Notes under the pieces: model-generated
Told to the model about the DNA's origin: nothing
The model's database searches: none
The model's input: the letters and a program-made list of their open reading frames with translations, nothing else
Translations under genes and position numbers: made by a program
Assembly (NCBI GenBank): GCA_009829735.1
Contig: CM020619.1
Location: 21,756,671 to 21,820,670 of the forward strand
Direction of reading: 5' to 3'
DNA length: 64,000 nucleotides
Source of the DNA: Pyropia yezoensis
Taxonomy: Eukaryota; Rhodophyta; Bangiophyceae; Bangiales; Bangiaceae
Shown here: piece after piece, positions 19,748 to 29,460 of the stretch
Layout of the letters: the number at the start of each line of letters is the position of its first letter
Numbering within the stretch: position 1 is the first letter of the stretch

Positions 19748-19848
19748 CGGACGGACCCCGGGAGGGAGGGGGCGTGGGATGAATGGGCAGGTGTACCACC
19801 TGTACTGACGGACGGACCCCGGGAGGGAGGGGGCGTGGGATGAATGGG
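19727..19848 (+). repeat. 61-bp tandem duplication over the rhamnose mutarotase stop codon
   Basis: Two adjacent units of period 61 (19727-19787 and 19788-19848) each begin CAGGTGTACCACCTG and continue through the stop codon TGA into the 3' flank. They differ by one base in the last codon (GAC against TAC). The second copy therefore repeats the last codons behind the functional stop. Confidence 0.85.
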
Positions 19849-20733
19849 CGAAGGGGGGAAACCCGCGCGGGGATTGCGGGGAGGGTGGGACGCAAAGCGG
19901 TGACGAGCGGAGGTGCGCCCCAGCTACCTGCTAGTGGGAAGTAGGGGCGTGTCCCCTTCAAGGGGAGAGGCTGCTGGGGTCCACCTCTGACTGCTGGGCT
20001 CGCATCCGCCTGCCGACGTCCGACCGCCCTCCCGCACCAAACGGGCCATGGGAGGAGGACAGCAGACATGGCTCGCACAACGTCCACGTTGGCGGGCCCG
20101 CTCCGCGGTCGCGGCTGGGCCCAGCCGCGTGGGTCGGCGAAGACGTGGGCCTTGTGCACTCACAAAAGTGGCCGACAGGCGAGGTGCTGCGGCCGCCGCC
20201 GTTGCCGCTGCCACCGTCGCTACCGCCGGTGCTGTTGCCGCGCTGCCACCATGGGCTCAACACTGTGACACCTTGGGTATGTCATGCCAAAAGAGGTGTC
20301 GCCACAGTCGCGTCCGCCTCCCCGCTCTGCTGAAGACCCGGCTGATGGCAACGCACGGCGACCTGTCGTCTGCTGCTGGTGGGTCGGCCACCGTGAACGC
20401 CGAAGCCGCTCTAAGTATCACGCATTGTGAGGTATGACAGATGTGACCATATTGCCACGTTTCAAAAATGTTCTTGTATACTCATTTTTTGGGTGGGGAG
20501 GCACTGACAGTCATCGATTTTCGAGTGTAGCCGGTGGTTGAACATTGTCGAGGCACGTCACGCTCCCTCCCCCGCCGAGAAGACACCACCGGCCGCCCGG
20601 ACGTTGACGCTTCGGTTACGCGTGCTGGTCGCCGGCCTTGCCCGGCGGCTGTTTTTCTTCCTTCCTTATTGTTTCTTGTTGAACCTGGTGCTTTGTGACG
20701 CACCTCTGCCTGCGTGGTTGGAGCCCGTTCATC
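19849..20733. other. Intergenic region between mutarotase and lectin genes
   Basis: No supported gene. 20160-20260 is CCG-repeat-rich. 20440-20520 is AT-richer and lies about 200 bp upstream of the lectin start, so it could hold its promoter; no clear TATA box is visible. Confidence 0.4.
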
Positions 20734-22272
20734 ATGGCAGTGCCCCTCGTTGGCCATTTCTGCCCCCAACTTGTGCCACGGTCGGCGGCACCTCGCTCCA
20801 TTCACCGGGTGCTGTCGGCTACCACCGCCCTGGCTGCTGTGGCGACCGCGCTGGCGGCTGCCGCCGCACCCGCAGCGGCCGCTGCGACCTTCCCCTTTTT
20901 TGGTGTTGGTGACTTTTGGCATTCATTTGAACACCCCTTTCACTCTGGGCCCAACGAGGCGCTGCTGCACTGGGAAGCGAAGGGCGCTGCTATCCTCACG
21001 TCGTCACCCGACGTAGGCGGCGATGTAGTGCGGCTGACGCCGGCGGTGCAGGGTCGTTCGGGTATCATGGTCAACACCATCCGAACCAACAGCAACGACT
21101 TTTCGGGGTACATTGACTTTGAGGTGCGGACGTCCAAGTCCTCCCACGAGGCCGCCGACGGGTTTGGCTTTTGGTTCCTCCGCGACTCGCCGGCGCTGGG
21201 CCCCGCCATGGGGATTAACGAAAAGTTCGTGGGCCTCGGCGTGGTGGTCGACACCTTTGCCAACACCCGCTCGACGCGCGTACCCTACGTTTATGGGCTG
21301 GTCAATGATGGGACGCGGGCGTGGGACTTTTCCTCGGATGGTGCCAAGCAGCAGCTGACGCCTGGCTGCCGTGCTGAGCTGGACCGCCCCATGCGCATGT
21401 ATGTCTCGTACGAGGCGGCGGCAGGGACGCTGAAGGTGGCTATGTCGCAAGCGACGGCGCACGCGCACTGGTACCATTGCTTTGAGGCGACGAACGTGCA
21501 CCTTCCCTTTTCCGGCGGGCTCTTTGCCGTGTCGGCCGAGACGGGCCATTTTTTTGCCACCCACGACGTGGCGGCTGTGCAAATCGTGGCGGATCACCGT
21601 GTGGACGCGGCAGACGCCCCCGGTGCTGCGGTCAACCCCCACGACGTCCACAGTACACTGCTTCGGGACGAGCATGACACTCACGTGCCGGCAGCGGGCG
21701 CTGGCTCCTCTGGCGGTGCGGCTGCTGCCACGTCCGGGGTGCCACCGGAGCACCACGCTCAGATGGATGCGGCGTTTGATGCTAAGATAGGATCCCTCCG
21801 CGCGTCGCTGGCTGCCATGGGCGTGGGCGCCCCCACCGGGGCGGCCACTTCGGACGTGGCGACGCTGTCAAAAATGGAGCTGATCAAGTCGGTTGTCACG
21901 GAGATGCTCGACGCGGTCACGGTGCAGCAGAACAAGTTTAGTGGCCTCCTGGACGCGGTCAACCGGCTGAACGCGGCTTCTGCATCGGTACACCTCACGT
22001 CAGAGTCCTTTTCGCGGGAGCTTCGCCAGGTGGAGCACGCCATTGAGTCACTCCAGTACGCGACGGAGGAGTTGGACGGCGTGCAGCGGTCGACGGGGCA
22101 GTCCCTCGCGGAGTCGCACCGACAGGTGGCCGACGCAACAGCGCGGCATACCAGTGCGAGCGCGCTCGCGCTGCGCTACACCCTCTTTGCGGTCGCACAG
22201 CTGATGGTGGCGGGGTTGGCGTGGGTCCTCCACACGTCCTCATTCGGACAAAAAAAGGGTGGCATGGTGTAA
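20734..22272 (+). CDS. L-type lectin cargo receptor (ERGIC-53/VIP36-like), 512 aa
   Basis: A predicted type I membrane protein of the early secretory pathway that binds high-mannose glycoprotein cargo. The ATG is at 20734; the frame opens 13 codons earlier only with GTG. Residues 1 to about 50 form a long Ala-rich signal region. The lectin domain (about 52-290) shows GFGFWFLRDSP (compare DGFAFWY), VGLGVVVDTFANTRS (carbohydrate/Ca-binding Asp-Asn loop) and the two Cys in TPGCRAEL and HWYHCFEA that form the conserved disulfide in VIP36. Residues 370-470 are a predicted coiled-coil stalk, and 480-499 (LRYTLFAVAQLMVAGLAWVL) a membrane segment. The short tail ends FGQKKGGMV and contains a dilysine that is not at the canonical KKxx position. 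Intronless. Confidence 0.88.
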   Translation: MAVPLVGHFCPQLVPRSAAPRSIHRVLSATTALAAVATALAAAAAPAAAAATFPFFGVGDFWHSFEHPFHSGPNEALLHWEAKGAAILTSSPDVGGDVVRLTPAVQGRSGIMVNTIRTNSNDFSGYIDFEVRTSKSSHEAADGFGFWFLRDSPALGPAMGINEKFVGLGVVVDTFANTRSTRVPYVYGLVNDGTRAWDFSSDGAKQQLTPGCRAELDRPMRMYVSYEAAAGTLKVAMSQATAHAHWYHCFEATNVHLPFSGGLFAVSAETGHFFATHDVAAVQIVADHRVDAADAPGAAVNPHDVHSTLLRDEHDTHVPAAGAGSSGGAAAATSGVPPEHHAQMDAAFDAKIGSLRASLAAMGVGAPTGAATSDVATLSKMELIKSVVTEMLDAVTVQQNKFSGLLDAVNRLNAASASVHLTSESFSRELRQVEHAIESLQYATEELDGVQRSTGQSLAESHRQVADATARHTSASALALRYTLFAVAQLMVAGLAWVLHTSSFGQKKGGMV

Positions 22273-22605
22273 AATGGGTGCTCGGGGGGACGGGGGGGGG
22301 GAGGTTGCAGCCGGCAGCCGGCAATCAATACCCTTATCAGAGCCGTTTTTTTCTTGGACAGGTGGAACGGCGTCGCAAACTGGGGTACTCCACCCGGGTG
22401 GGGGCGGCACGCGAAACAAGGTCGCCACTGATGGCAACCTGACCGGCCACCGCATGTGCGGCCGGCAGCGGCCGATGCTGGCGGTCGCCATCTCGAGATC
22501 GCCCAATCGCGGTTGCCGGGCAGCCCATGTCTACAATAGAACAACCCTGACACGCACGGCAACAAAGGACAGGCAGCGCCCCCTTCCTCCCCACCCTTCC
22601 CCTCC

Positions 22606-24669
22606 TCACTTCCGTCCCACGCGGCGCACACAAAACGCACGCATCCGCGCAAACGCCTCTGACAGCACCCCCCGGGGTGCACAAAAGACCAGCCGCACGT
22701 ACCCGGGGGCGTCAAAGCAGGCGCCCGGCAGTACAAACACGCTCTCCTCAGACCGCAGCGCCGCCACGAACGCCGCGTCGTCGACGAGGCCCAGCGCCGC
22801 ACAGTCGACGCGCACCATCACATACATGCTACCCGCCGCGGGGAGGACGGTCAAGGCCGGCACCCCCGCCAGGGCCGTGACGGCAAACGCCGCGTGGTCC
22901 GCGAGCGTCCGCAGCAGGTCCCCACGGGCGGCCACAATGGCGGGCGCGTCGGACAGGAGCGTCGGCACCAGCGCCTGCGTCGGTCGGTGGGGGGCCATCA
23001 TGCGGGTGGTGAGGGCGCGGACGCCGGCCCGCACGCCCGACGAGGTCAGCACCCCCCCCGCGTCGTGGAGGAGCAGCCACCCGCAGCGCCAGCCCGGCAC
23101 GACCGACTGCTTGGATAGGCCGCCGACGGTCAAGACGGGCACATCCGCCGACACAGAAGACAGGGGCGTCCACGGGACACCATCAAACGCCATCCCCGCG
23201 TACACCTCGTCGGCAATGATGGGCAGGCGCGCAGCTGACGCGACAGCCGCGATCGCCGCCAGGTGCGCCGCCGAGTAGACGCTGCCGCACGGGTTGGACG
23301 GGTTGTTGACAATGACGGCGGCGGTGGTGTCGTCAACCGCCGCGGCCAGGCTGTCCAGGTCCACCTCCCAACCCGCATCGGGCAGCAGGTCGTAGGTGGC
23401 CACGCGGACGCCCATGCCTTCGGCAAGGGTGCGGAAGAGGGGGAATCCTGGCCGCGCCATCAGCACCGACTGCCCCGCGTTGGCCACCGCCCCAATCGCC
23501 AACTCCAGCGCTCCAGACGTGCCAACGGTCATGACCACATCCTCAGGGGTCAGGGGGGCAGCGGGGGTAGTATAGCGTGCCGCAACCGCTTCCCGGGCGG
23601 CGGGCAGCCCAAAAGAGGGGGCGTAGCCGTTGTGCTTCCGCCCACGCAAGATGCCAACCGCCGCGTCAAGCACCTCGTCAGGCACCCGCAGGTTGCCATA
23701 CGCCGTTGGGTCCCCTACAGAAAGGTCCAGGAGCTCCTTTTCGGGGTTTGGGGAGCCCCCAATGCCTTGAACCAGGTTGCGGATGGGGTTGACCGTCGCC
23801 CGGGAACGGTCGCTCGCGGCGATACGCCAGCCACCAGGTACCGCGGGCGACGGTGGGGGGTTTGGCCCCCACACCGCCGCCGCCGCCGCCGCCATAGCCG
23901 CCAGAATAGCGGGGTCCGCCCCGACGCTGTGATCGCTGCCACTGCTGCTGCCGTTGCCGCCGCTGCCGCCGCTGCCACCGTCGCCGGGCGCTGTGGTGGG
24001 CGTTGCCGCCATGGTGGGCGCATCCACACCCGTCGGCGGGGGCATGAAAACCTCTGGCGGGGGCACCCCCTCCTCCTCAGCGGCGGCGACGACCCCCCTG
24101 CCCCGCCCCACCAAAAAGGTGTCGGCGTAGCAGATGGAGCACAGCCCCCCACCGTCGTCGAGCTCCACAGCTCCCGTCGACACCCCACACTTAGCACACG
24201 CCGCGGGGGGAGCCACCGCATCTGCCGCCGCGTCCGTGTCGGCGAGGCTCAGGCCGTCGTCGGTGGCGCCCAGCCCCCCTCCGCCCTCCAACGCAATGGC
24301 CGGGGACAGCGGCGGCGTCGATGGCTGCTGCTGCAACTGCTGCTGCGGCGACGGCACCTCCAAGCCCTGCTTTTGTGCAATTCCCGCGATGACTGCGTCG
24401 AGCTGCTCCTCGGGGGACAGCTCGTTGAGCGAGACGGGCGCGGCCTCGCCGGGCACGTAGACAGTGCCGGGGGGGGGAGGGGGCCGAGGGGGGGGGGGGG
24501 CGTCCCCTGACTGCGCACGAGCACCCGCCACGCCGCCCGTGGGCACCGCGACGCGACGGCCGGCGGCGGCGGCGGTAGTTGCTGCGGGCGCAGCAGTCTG
24601 CCGGCGGCCGGCGGCAGTGGCGAGGCGACGGGGGGGGAGGCCGCCCAGCTGGGGGACAAACGCCCGCAT
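22606..24669 (-). CDS. Tyrosine aminotransferase-like PLP enzyme with N-terminal Cys4 motif, 687 aa
   Basis: A class I/II aminotransferase, closest in motif style to tyrosine aminotransferase (tyrosine to 4-hydroxyphenylpyruvate). The catalytic part (about residues 280-687) has RATVNPIRNLVQGIGG, LSVGDPTAYGNL, NGYAPSFGLPAAREAVAARY, IVNNPSNPCGSVYS, PIIADEVYAGMAFDG and GGLSKQSVVPGWRCGWLL, where K520 is the expected PLP lysine. The start ATG at 24669 gives an Arg/Ala-rich, acid-poor N-terminus like a mitochondrial or plastid presequence; an upstream in-frame ATG at 24894 would add 75 residues. Between presequence and enzyme lie about 250 low-complexity residues with CAKCGVSTGAVELDDGG then LCSICYAD, a C-x2-C-x15-C-x2-C pattern (C158, C161, C177, C180). 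Human TAT is 454 aa. Transcribed convergently with the lectin gene. Confidence 0.85.
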   Translation of the reverse strand: MRAFVPQLGGLPPRRLATAAGRRQTAAPAATTAAAAGRRVAVPTGGVAGARAQSGDAPPPPRPPPPPGTVYVPGEAAPVSLNELSPEEQLDAVIAGIAQKQGLEVPSPQQQLQQQPSTPPLSPAIALEGGGGLGATDDGLSLADTDAAADAVAPPAACAKCGVSTGAVELDDGGGLCSICYADTFLVGRGRGVVAAAEEEGVPPPEVFMPPPTGVDAPTMAATPTTAPGDGGSGGSGGNGSSSGSDHSVGADPAILAAMAAAAAAVWGPNPPPSPAVPGGWRIAASDRSRATVNPIRNLVQGIGGSPNPEKELLDLSVGDPTAYGNLRVPDEVLDAAVGILRGRKHNGYAPSFGLPAAREAVAARYTTPAAPLTPEDVVMTVGTSGALELAIGAVANAGQSVLMARPGFPLFRTLAEGMGVRVATYDLLPDAGWEVDLDSLAAAVDDTTAAVIVNNPSNPCGSVYSAAHLAAIAAVASAARLPIIADEVYAGMAFDGVPWTPLSSVSADVPVLTVGGLSKQSVVPGWRCGWLLLHDAGGVLTSSGVRAGVRALTTRMMAPHRPTQALVPTLLSDAPAIVAARGDLLRTLADHAAFAVTALAGVPALTVLPAAGSMYVMVRVDCAALGLVDDAAFVAALRSEESVFVLPGACFDAPGYVRLVFCAPRGVLSEAFARMRAFCVRRVGRK

Positions 24670-26216
24670 TCTCGACCGCGACCGCGGTGGGGAGCTCGCG
24701 AGAGACCTGCAGCAGGCCGAAGGCCGAGAGCGGGGAAGGGGGGGAGGGGGCGGTGGGTAAAACAAAAGGAAGTCAACGAGATGGGGAGCGAGAGACGCGG
24801 GTGGGGGGTGGTGGTAAGAGGACGACAGCGCTGGGCACCCAACGCCGCTGCGAGCCCCACGTCGGATCACCTCACTTGCTGCGCATGGATACATTCACTT
24901 TTCAAGGCTCAGAGAGCGGCAGCGTTTTTGCGCCTTCTGCCTCATCAATTTCGCTCGCATCGCCTCCACCAAGCACGCCAGCTTTCAACCCGTCGCTCGT
25001 TCACCCCCCCAGAACGGCAAGGGTTCGGAGACGGAGTGTGTCTTTACATAGATGCCTGCTCGTTTGGTTGCCTGCTCGTGTGGCCCGGCATGAGTTCCTC
25101 TCCGTGGCCGGGCCAGGCTCCGGACTTGGGCGTCCCGTGGCAGTGGTGAGTGCAGCTGCTCTTGGCGTGTTGCGTACTGCTTTTGGCCACAGGCGGAGAT
25201 GCCGGTGGCAAGGCCAGGAAGCAGCGCAAGCGAAGGGGGCACGGAGATAAGGGGGTTTGAAGCTGACGCCAAGCCCTGCGTCGACTTGTGTTGGGGCGCC
25301 TGCGGTCGTCACCGTGTCGACGGGGGTTGGATGCCCAATCGGGATGGGTCGCTCCATGCGTCCGACGGGGGACAACCCCATCTTCCCGACTGTTGTGCGC
25401 GCAACGCTTGGGGCTGTCCGTTATGACTGGCTCCCGCGAGGGCTACCCGCCTTGTTTCGCGCCAACCTACTGCTCTGTATTGCTGCTGCTGCGGTCGACG
25501 TTCGTCGCTCCCGCTCCTGTGGACCGCGTCGCGCGGTTGCTCGCGCGGCGATGGCGGGCGTGTGAAGTGTCAACCCCTGGCATACTTCCGCCACGGGAGC
25601 CGCCTCCTGTCTTGGGCGCCGCGAGGGCCGGGTCCTCTCCGTAGACGAGCTCTCCGTTTGGCACGCAACGCGTCGGCCTGTCAGCGATACCTGGGCTCTC
25701 GCCAGGGCCATCCACCTGAGCAGGCCAGCCCGGTCCGCCCCGTTGTTGCTGCAACGGTCGACTGCTGCTGCAACGGTCGACGCTGGCCGCCCTCGGTCTG
25801 GTTGGCTCCGTTGCGCGATTTGTCACACGGCGACGGCGGGTGTGGTAGTAACGCTGGGCATACGGCCGCCGCCGGCGCCTCTTCTTGGTGCCCGACGCCG
25901 CGCAGGGCCGTGTCCACTCTCTAGACATGCCGGGTACGACGGCCATCTGGTGTCGTGTGCCGCAGCGAAGCGGGTTGCTGTTACACAAGCGGCCGGACGG
26001 GTCGCTGTTGCGACCGCGGCCGAGGGGTCGCTGTTGTGAACACTGCGCCGCGGGGTTGACCAGTCCGCGAGCCACCGACGCAGCCGCTGCCCGCGCCGGC
26101 GCGTGGCCAGCTCGCCGCGTCCCGGTGTCTCGAGGGCGCCTCCACCGCGCCACTCCGAGGGCGACGCTGCAAGAACAAGAAAAACAAAAGAACCCCCCCC
26201 GACGGGCAGACGGCCG
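24670..26216. other. Intergenic region with a diverged direct repeat
   Basis: No supported gene. About 25479-25660 and 25746-25930 look like diverged copies of one sequence. Each starts CTGCTGCTGC..GGTCGACG, continues through a CGGCGATGGCGGGCGTG-like stretch to a GGCATAC..CCGCC segment, and ends near GCCGCG(C)(A)GGGCCG. The spacing is about 270 bp. The overlapping minus-strand frame (25467-26153) is Arg-rich and I do not believe it. Confidence 0.4.
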
Positions 26217-27585
26217 TCACCCCCCCTCCCCCACGGCCTTCCCCCCGCCCCCAGGCTGCGGTGGGAAGGGTGCGTGCAGCGCCCGGTAGAGCCGGTCCAC
26301 CTTGCGGCCGCCCATGCCCGGGACGGCGCGGAGCTCCGCCGCGGACGCGGTGGCAATGTCGGCAACCCCTCCCACGCCCCGAGCAAGCGCCACCACGTCT
26401 GCCTTGTTCACCGGCCGCACGGCAGTGAGGAAGGCGGTGAGGGCCGGGGCGTATCCGTCAGCTGGGCGGGGCCCCTCAATGCCGTCTGGCCGCTTGTGCT
26501 CGTACACCCGCAGCGTCTCGAGCAGCCGCCCTGCTTCGCGCGGGTGGGACGCGGTCAGGAGCGTTATGCCCGACCGGAGGGCCAGGCCCGCGAGCTCGGT
26601 GAGCGCTGCGGCCGGTGTGGGCACGTCCACCTCCACCAGCAGCAGCGCCTGGCGGTAGTGATGGGCGGCGAGCGCGTTGACGCGGTCGTAAATGTAGGCG
26701 CCATGGAGGGCGTGGTAGCGGAGTGAGATGTAGAGGGCGGCGGTGTGCGTGCCGAGAAGACTGTCACGAGGAAGAGCGGGTTTAGGAGGGGAAGGGGGTC
26801 GAGGGAGGGGTGGGTGCACAACAGCGAACACCTGGCGCGCGTACAACGGAGCAATGGCGGACCGGGGACAGCGGGATGGTCAGAACGGCCACCCAATAGT
26901 CAATAACAAGCGTACGGGCCGGCGCGACGCTATTCCACCCCGCCAACCAAGTACCCGTGGGGAGAAAGCGCGCACGACGACGGCCGCCTTGCCCGAATTC
27001 AAAGACCGGCAATGCAATACGACTCAGAGCGGTCCCATGGGGTCAACGGGCGACACGGCGTGGCTGTCGGTGGTACTCCCTGACCCCCGTACGTCCCTCC
27101 CATCACCGATGCCAAGACCAGTACCCCAGGGTACAGGTGGCGGCGGCGATGCAAGACGGACACTTCATGCCAAGAGCGGCACAAGCAAGGGCACGGATGA
27201 AGCAGAAAAACATCCTCCCACCCCGCACTCCCTTCACCACCAACAACACAGCGAAGAAACATAGGGCAAAACGTAACTAGTCAGCGGGCATCTCGTCCAC
27301 CCACTCGAGCGTCACATGGCTAATATGTCGCAGCAGACGGTTGCCCCGCTGGCGCCCCGCCACAACCAGTGCCAGCCGGGACTGTGCGGCGGCGAGCTGG
27401 AAGCGGCTGCTGCTGCCGCCACCGCCACCGCCACCGCCACCACCGCCGCCACCGCCGCCGCCCCCAGGTGGGCGGCTGCCGCCGGGCGAGGACGCAGCGG
27501 GCCCCGCCGTGCCGCCAATGGGCGGCGGGCGGCGCAGTGACGAGGGCGGGCGCAGGCCAGGTAATGGGAGGGGGGGGGAGGGCAT
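26217..27585 (-). CDS. ERCC1: ERCC1/Rad10 DNA repair nuclease subunit, two exons, 283 aa
   Basis: The non-catalytic partner of XPF endonuclease in nucleotide excision repair and crosslink repair; it acts in the nucleus. Exon 1 is 27585-27278 and exon 2 is 26760-26217. The intron (27277-26761, 517 bp) has a GT...AG pair and splits a Tyr codon, giving DEMPADY-LLGTHTAALYISLRYH, which matches the PDYVLG...LFLSLRYH motif of known ERCC1. Upstream, VVAGRQRGNRLLRHISHV corresponds to the RQRGNPxLxxIRNV motif. The central domain has YIYDRVNALA, ALLLVEVDV and EAGRLLETLRVYEHK. The C-terminal helix-hairpin-helix pair has VNKADVVALARGVGGVADIA and LRAVPGMGGRKVDRLYRALH. The N-terminus carries a run of 17 Gly. 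The start is the ATG at 27585. Confidence 0.92.
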
Positions 27586-27827
27586 CGCTAGGGGGGGTTG
27601 GGCGGGAGAGGGGAGGGGCGGCAAGCCTTAAAGATGGGAGGCGGCGAGAGGGTGCGATGGTCGCGGCGCAGTGCTCCCTAAAACGTAGTCCCGGGTTTTC
27701 CACTCTCCCAGCATTCGGCTCCGACCCCCCAGGATTGCGTCTCTAGGGGTGCCCCCCTGTCCCCCACGAAATGGGCGGTCCCCCAGGATTCGGAAATGAC
27801 TAATGTTGTTCCGATCAGCCAAGGAGC

Positions 27828-27841
27828 TGTATGTACAGTAC
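27828..27841 (+). repeat. Left arm of a 14-bp inverted repeat flanking 1.7 kb
   Basis: TGTATGTACAGTAC here is the exact reverse complement of GTACTGTACATACA at 29535-29548. A second partial copy, ATGTACAGTACG, lies at about 27855. The enclosed DNA is extremely GC-rich. Confidence 0.5.
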
Positions 27842-28599
27842 AATATTTACGTACTATGTACAGTACGTGGGCTCCGTTTCTTCCCCACCATGGTCGCCAA
27901 GGCTTGAAGAGTCGTGCATCGGTGCAGTACCGAGCCAATGCCTCCGGCCCTAGGGCCCTCCCCAGCCACCTCCCCGGCCACCTCCGTGGCGCAGACCTCT
28001 CACCTTGCAATGTCTGCACCAAGGCAATCATTGATTCGGCGCAATGAGGAGGGGGGGGTACGGTTGTTGAGGGGGAGGATGGTAGCTGCCCCTCCGCTGC
28101 CGCCGCCGCCGCCGCTGGTCGCCGGCCGCCGCTGACTGGCTGCCGCCTTCTGGCCACCGCTTCTCGCCGCCCCCGCGCCGCCGCCGTCTTCACCGCCGCT
28201 GCTGGCTTGCCGCCGTCCCTCGCCCGCCACCGACGGTCCATCCCCGTCACCGCCGCCCCCGCCGCCGGCTGGACGCCGCCCCACGATGCTACCGCTGACG
28301 CCGCCGCGGCCGCGGCTGCCGCCGCCGAGGTCAGACGCTCGCCACCGCTCAGCTGCCGCCGCGGCGGACCTCGATGCGGCGGCGGCGGCGGCGGCGGTAT
28401 GCCGGCGGGCCGCGGTGGTGGCCGCCCGCGACGCGCGGCGGGGGGTGGTGGAGCGGCGTCAGCGACGGGCGGCAGAGGCGGGCGAGGCGGCAACGAGGCC
28501 GGGTGGGTGGGGCAGGGGGGCTGGGGGTGTTCCTTCGTGCGCCTCTTTGAGGCCGCCCCTGGCGGCGACGGCGGCGGCGGTGGGTTGGGGTGGAGGGCG

Positions 28600-29460
28600 C
28601 GGTCGGCAGCGGTGGTGTCCCCCTCAAACGCAAGCTGCGCTGTATACCCCGCGGCGGAGCTGTGGCGCCTGGCCACGGACGCGGCCGCCGCGGCCGCCGC
28701 CTGGCCCCGCCCCCCGCCGCCGCCGGCGACGCAGCTGCAGCCGCGGCCGCGGCCGCCGCCATTGCCACGCCTGCGCCGGCGCCGGCCGCGGCGGCGGTGG
28801 CGGCCTATGCCGCCGCCGAGACGCGGTGCTTGTGCGGCCTCGCCGCGTGGGACGCCACCGTCACCGTCTGTGGCGGCGCCTCGCCTCCGGAAGCCACCAC
28901 GGTCGACCACCACCACCACCGCCGCCGCCGTCGACGTCGCCGCAGAGGACGCGGCGGCCGACGACGACGCGGCGATGGCCGCCGTGCTCAACCCCCTGGT
29001 GGCGGCGGCGGCGGCGGCGACCGCCGCGCGCTCAGCGGGCGCAGAGGTGGCCGCCGCGCGGGCGCACGCGGCGCTCGTGGCGGCTGCGCGCCACAGCCGC
29101 ACGGGCCACTGCCCGCCGCCCCTCTCTCCCCGCCACCACCCCCCCCCCCACCACCGCCGACGGCTACCCCCGCCGCCGCTGCCGCTGCCCCCGGGGACGC
29201 TGCTGTCGCCGCCGCCGCTGGGGACAGGGTAGCTCCCCCCTGCGACCGCCCGTGCGCGGCGATGCGGAAGGCCGAGGCGGCGGCGACGCTGCTGCCACTC
29301 GCCGCGGCCGCCGCAGCGTGGTGGCGCCGGCGGTGCTCCCGGGAGCGCCCCACACGGCGTCCGTGGCGGTGGTGGACGCCGCTGCCGTGGCGCCATTAGC
29401 AGTTGCGGCTGCGGATGGCGACCTGGGTGCCCCCCGCCTCGTGCAGGGCGGCGCTGTCTT
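28600..29460 (+). other. Ala-rich coding-like region with frame changes
   Basis: Plausible Ala-rich coding stretches occur on the plus strand but jump between frames. Examples are VSPSNASCAVYPAAELWRLA (near 28620), AYAAAETRCLCGLAAWDATV (near 28800), DDDAAMAAVLNPLVAAAA (near 28960), PCAAMRKAEAAATLLPLA (near 29250) and APHTASVAVVDAAAVAPLAV (near 29345). This could be one multi-exon or indel-damaged gene of the Ala-rich style seen at 44570-45835. The minus strand is also open through 27678-29594 but is Arg/Gly-rich without motifs. I cannot propose a gene model. Confidence 0.25.

Noticed and set aside
25467..26153. Minus-strand 228-codon Arg-rich frame
   Set aside because: Covers two diverged copies of a direct repeat and has no recognisable domain; treated as repeat-derived.
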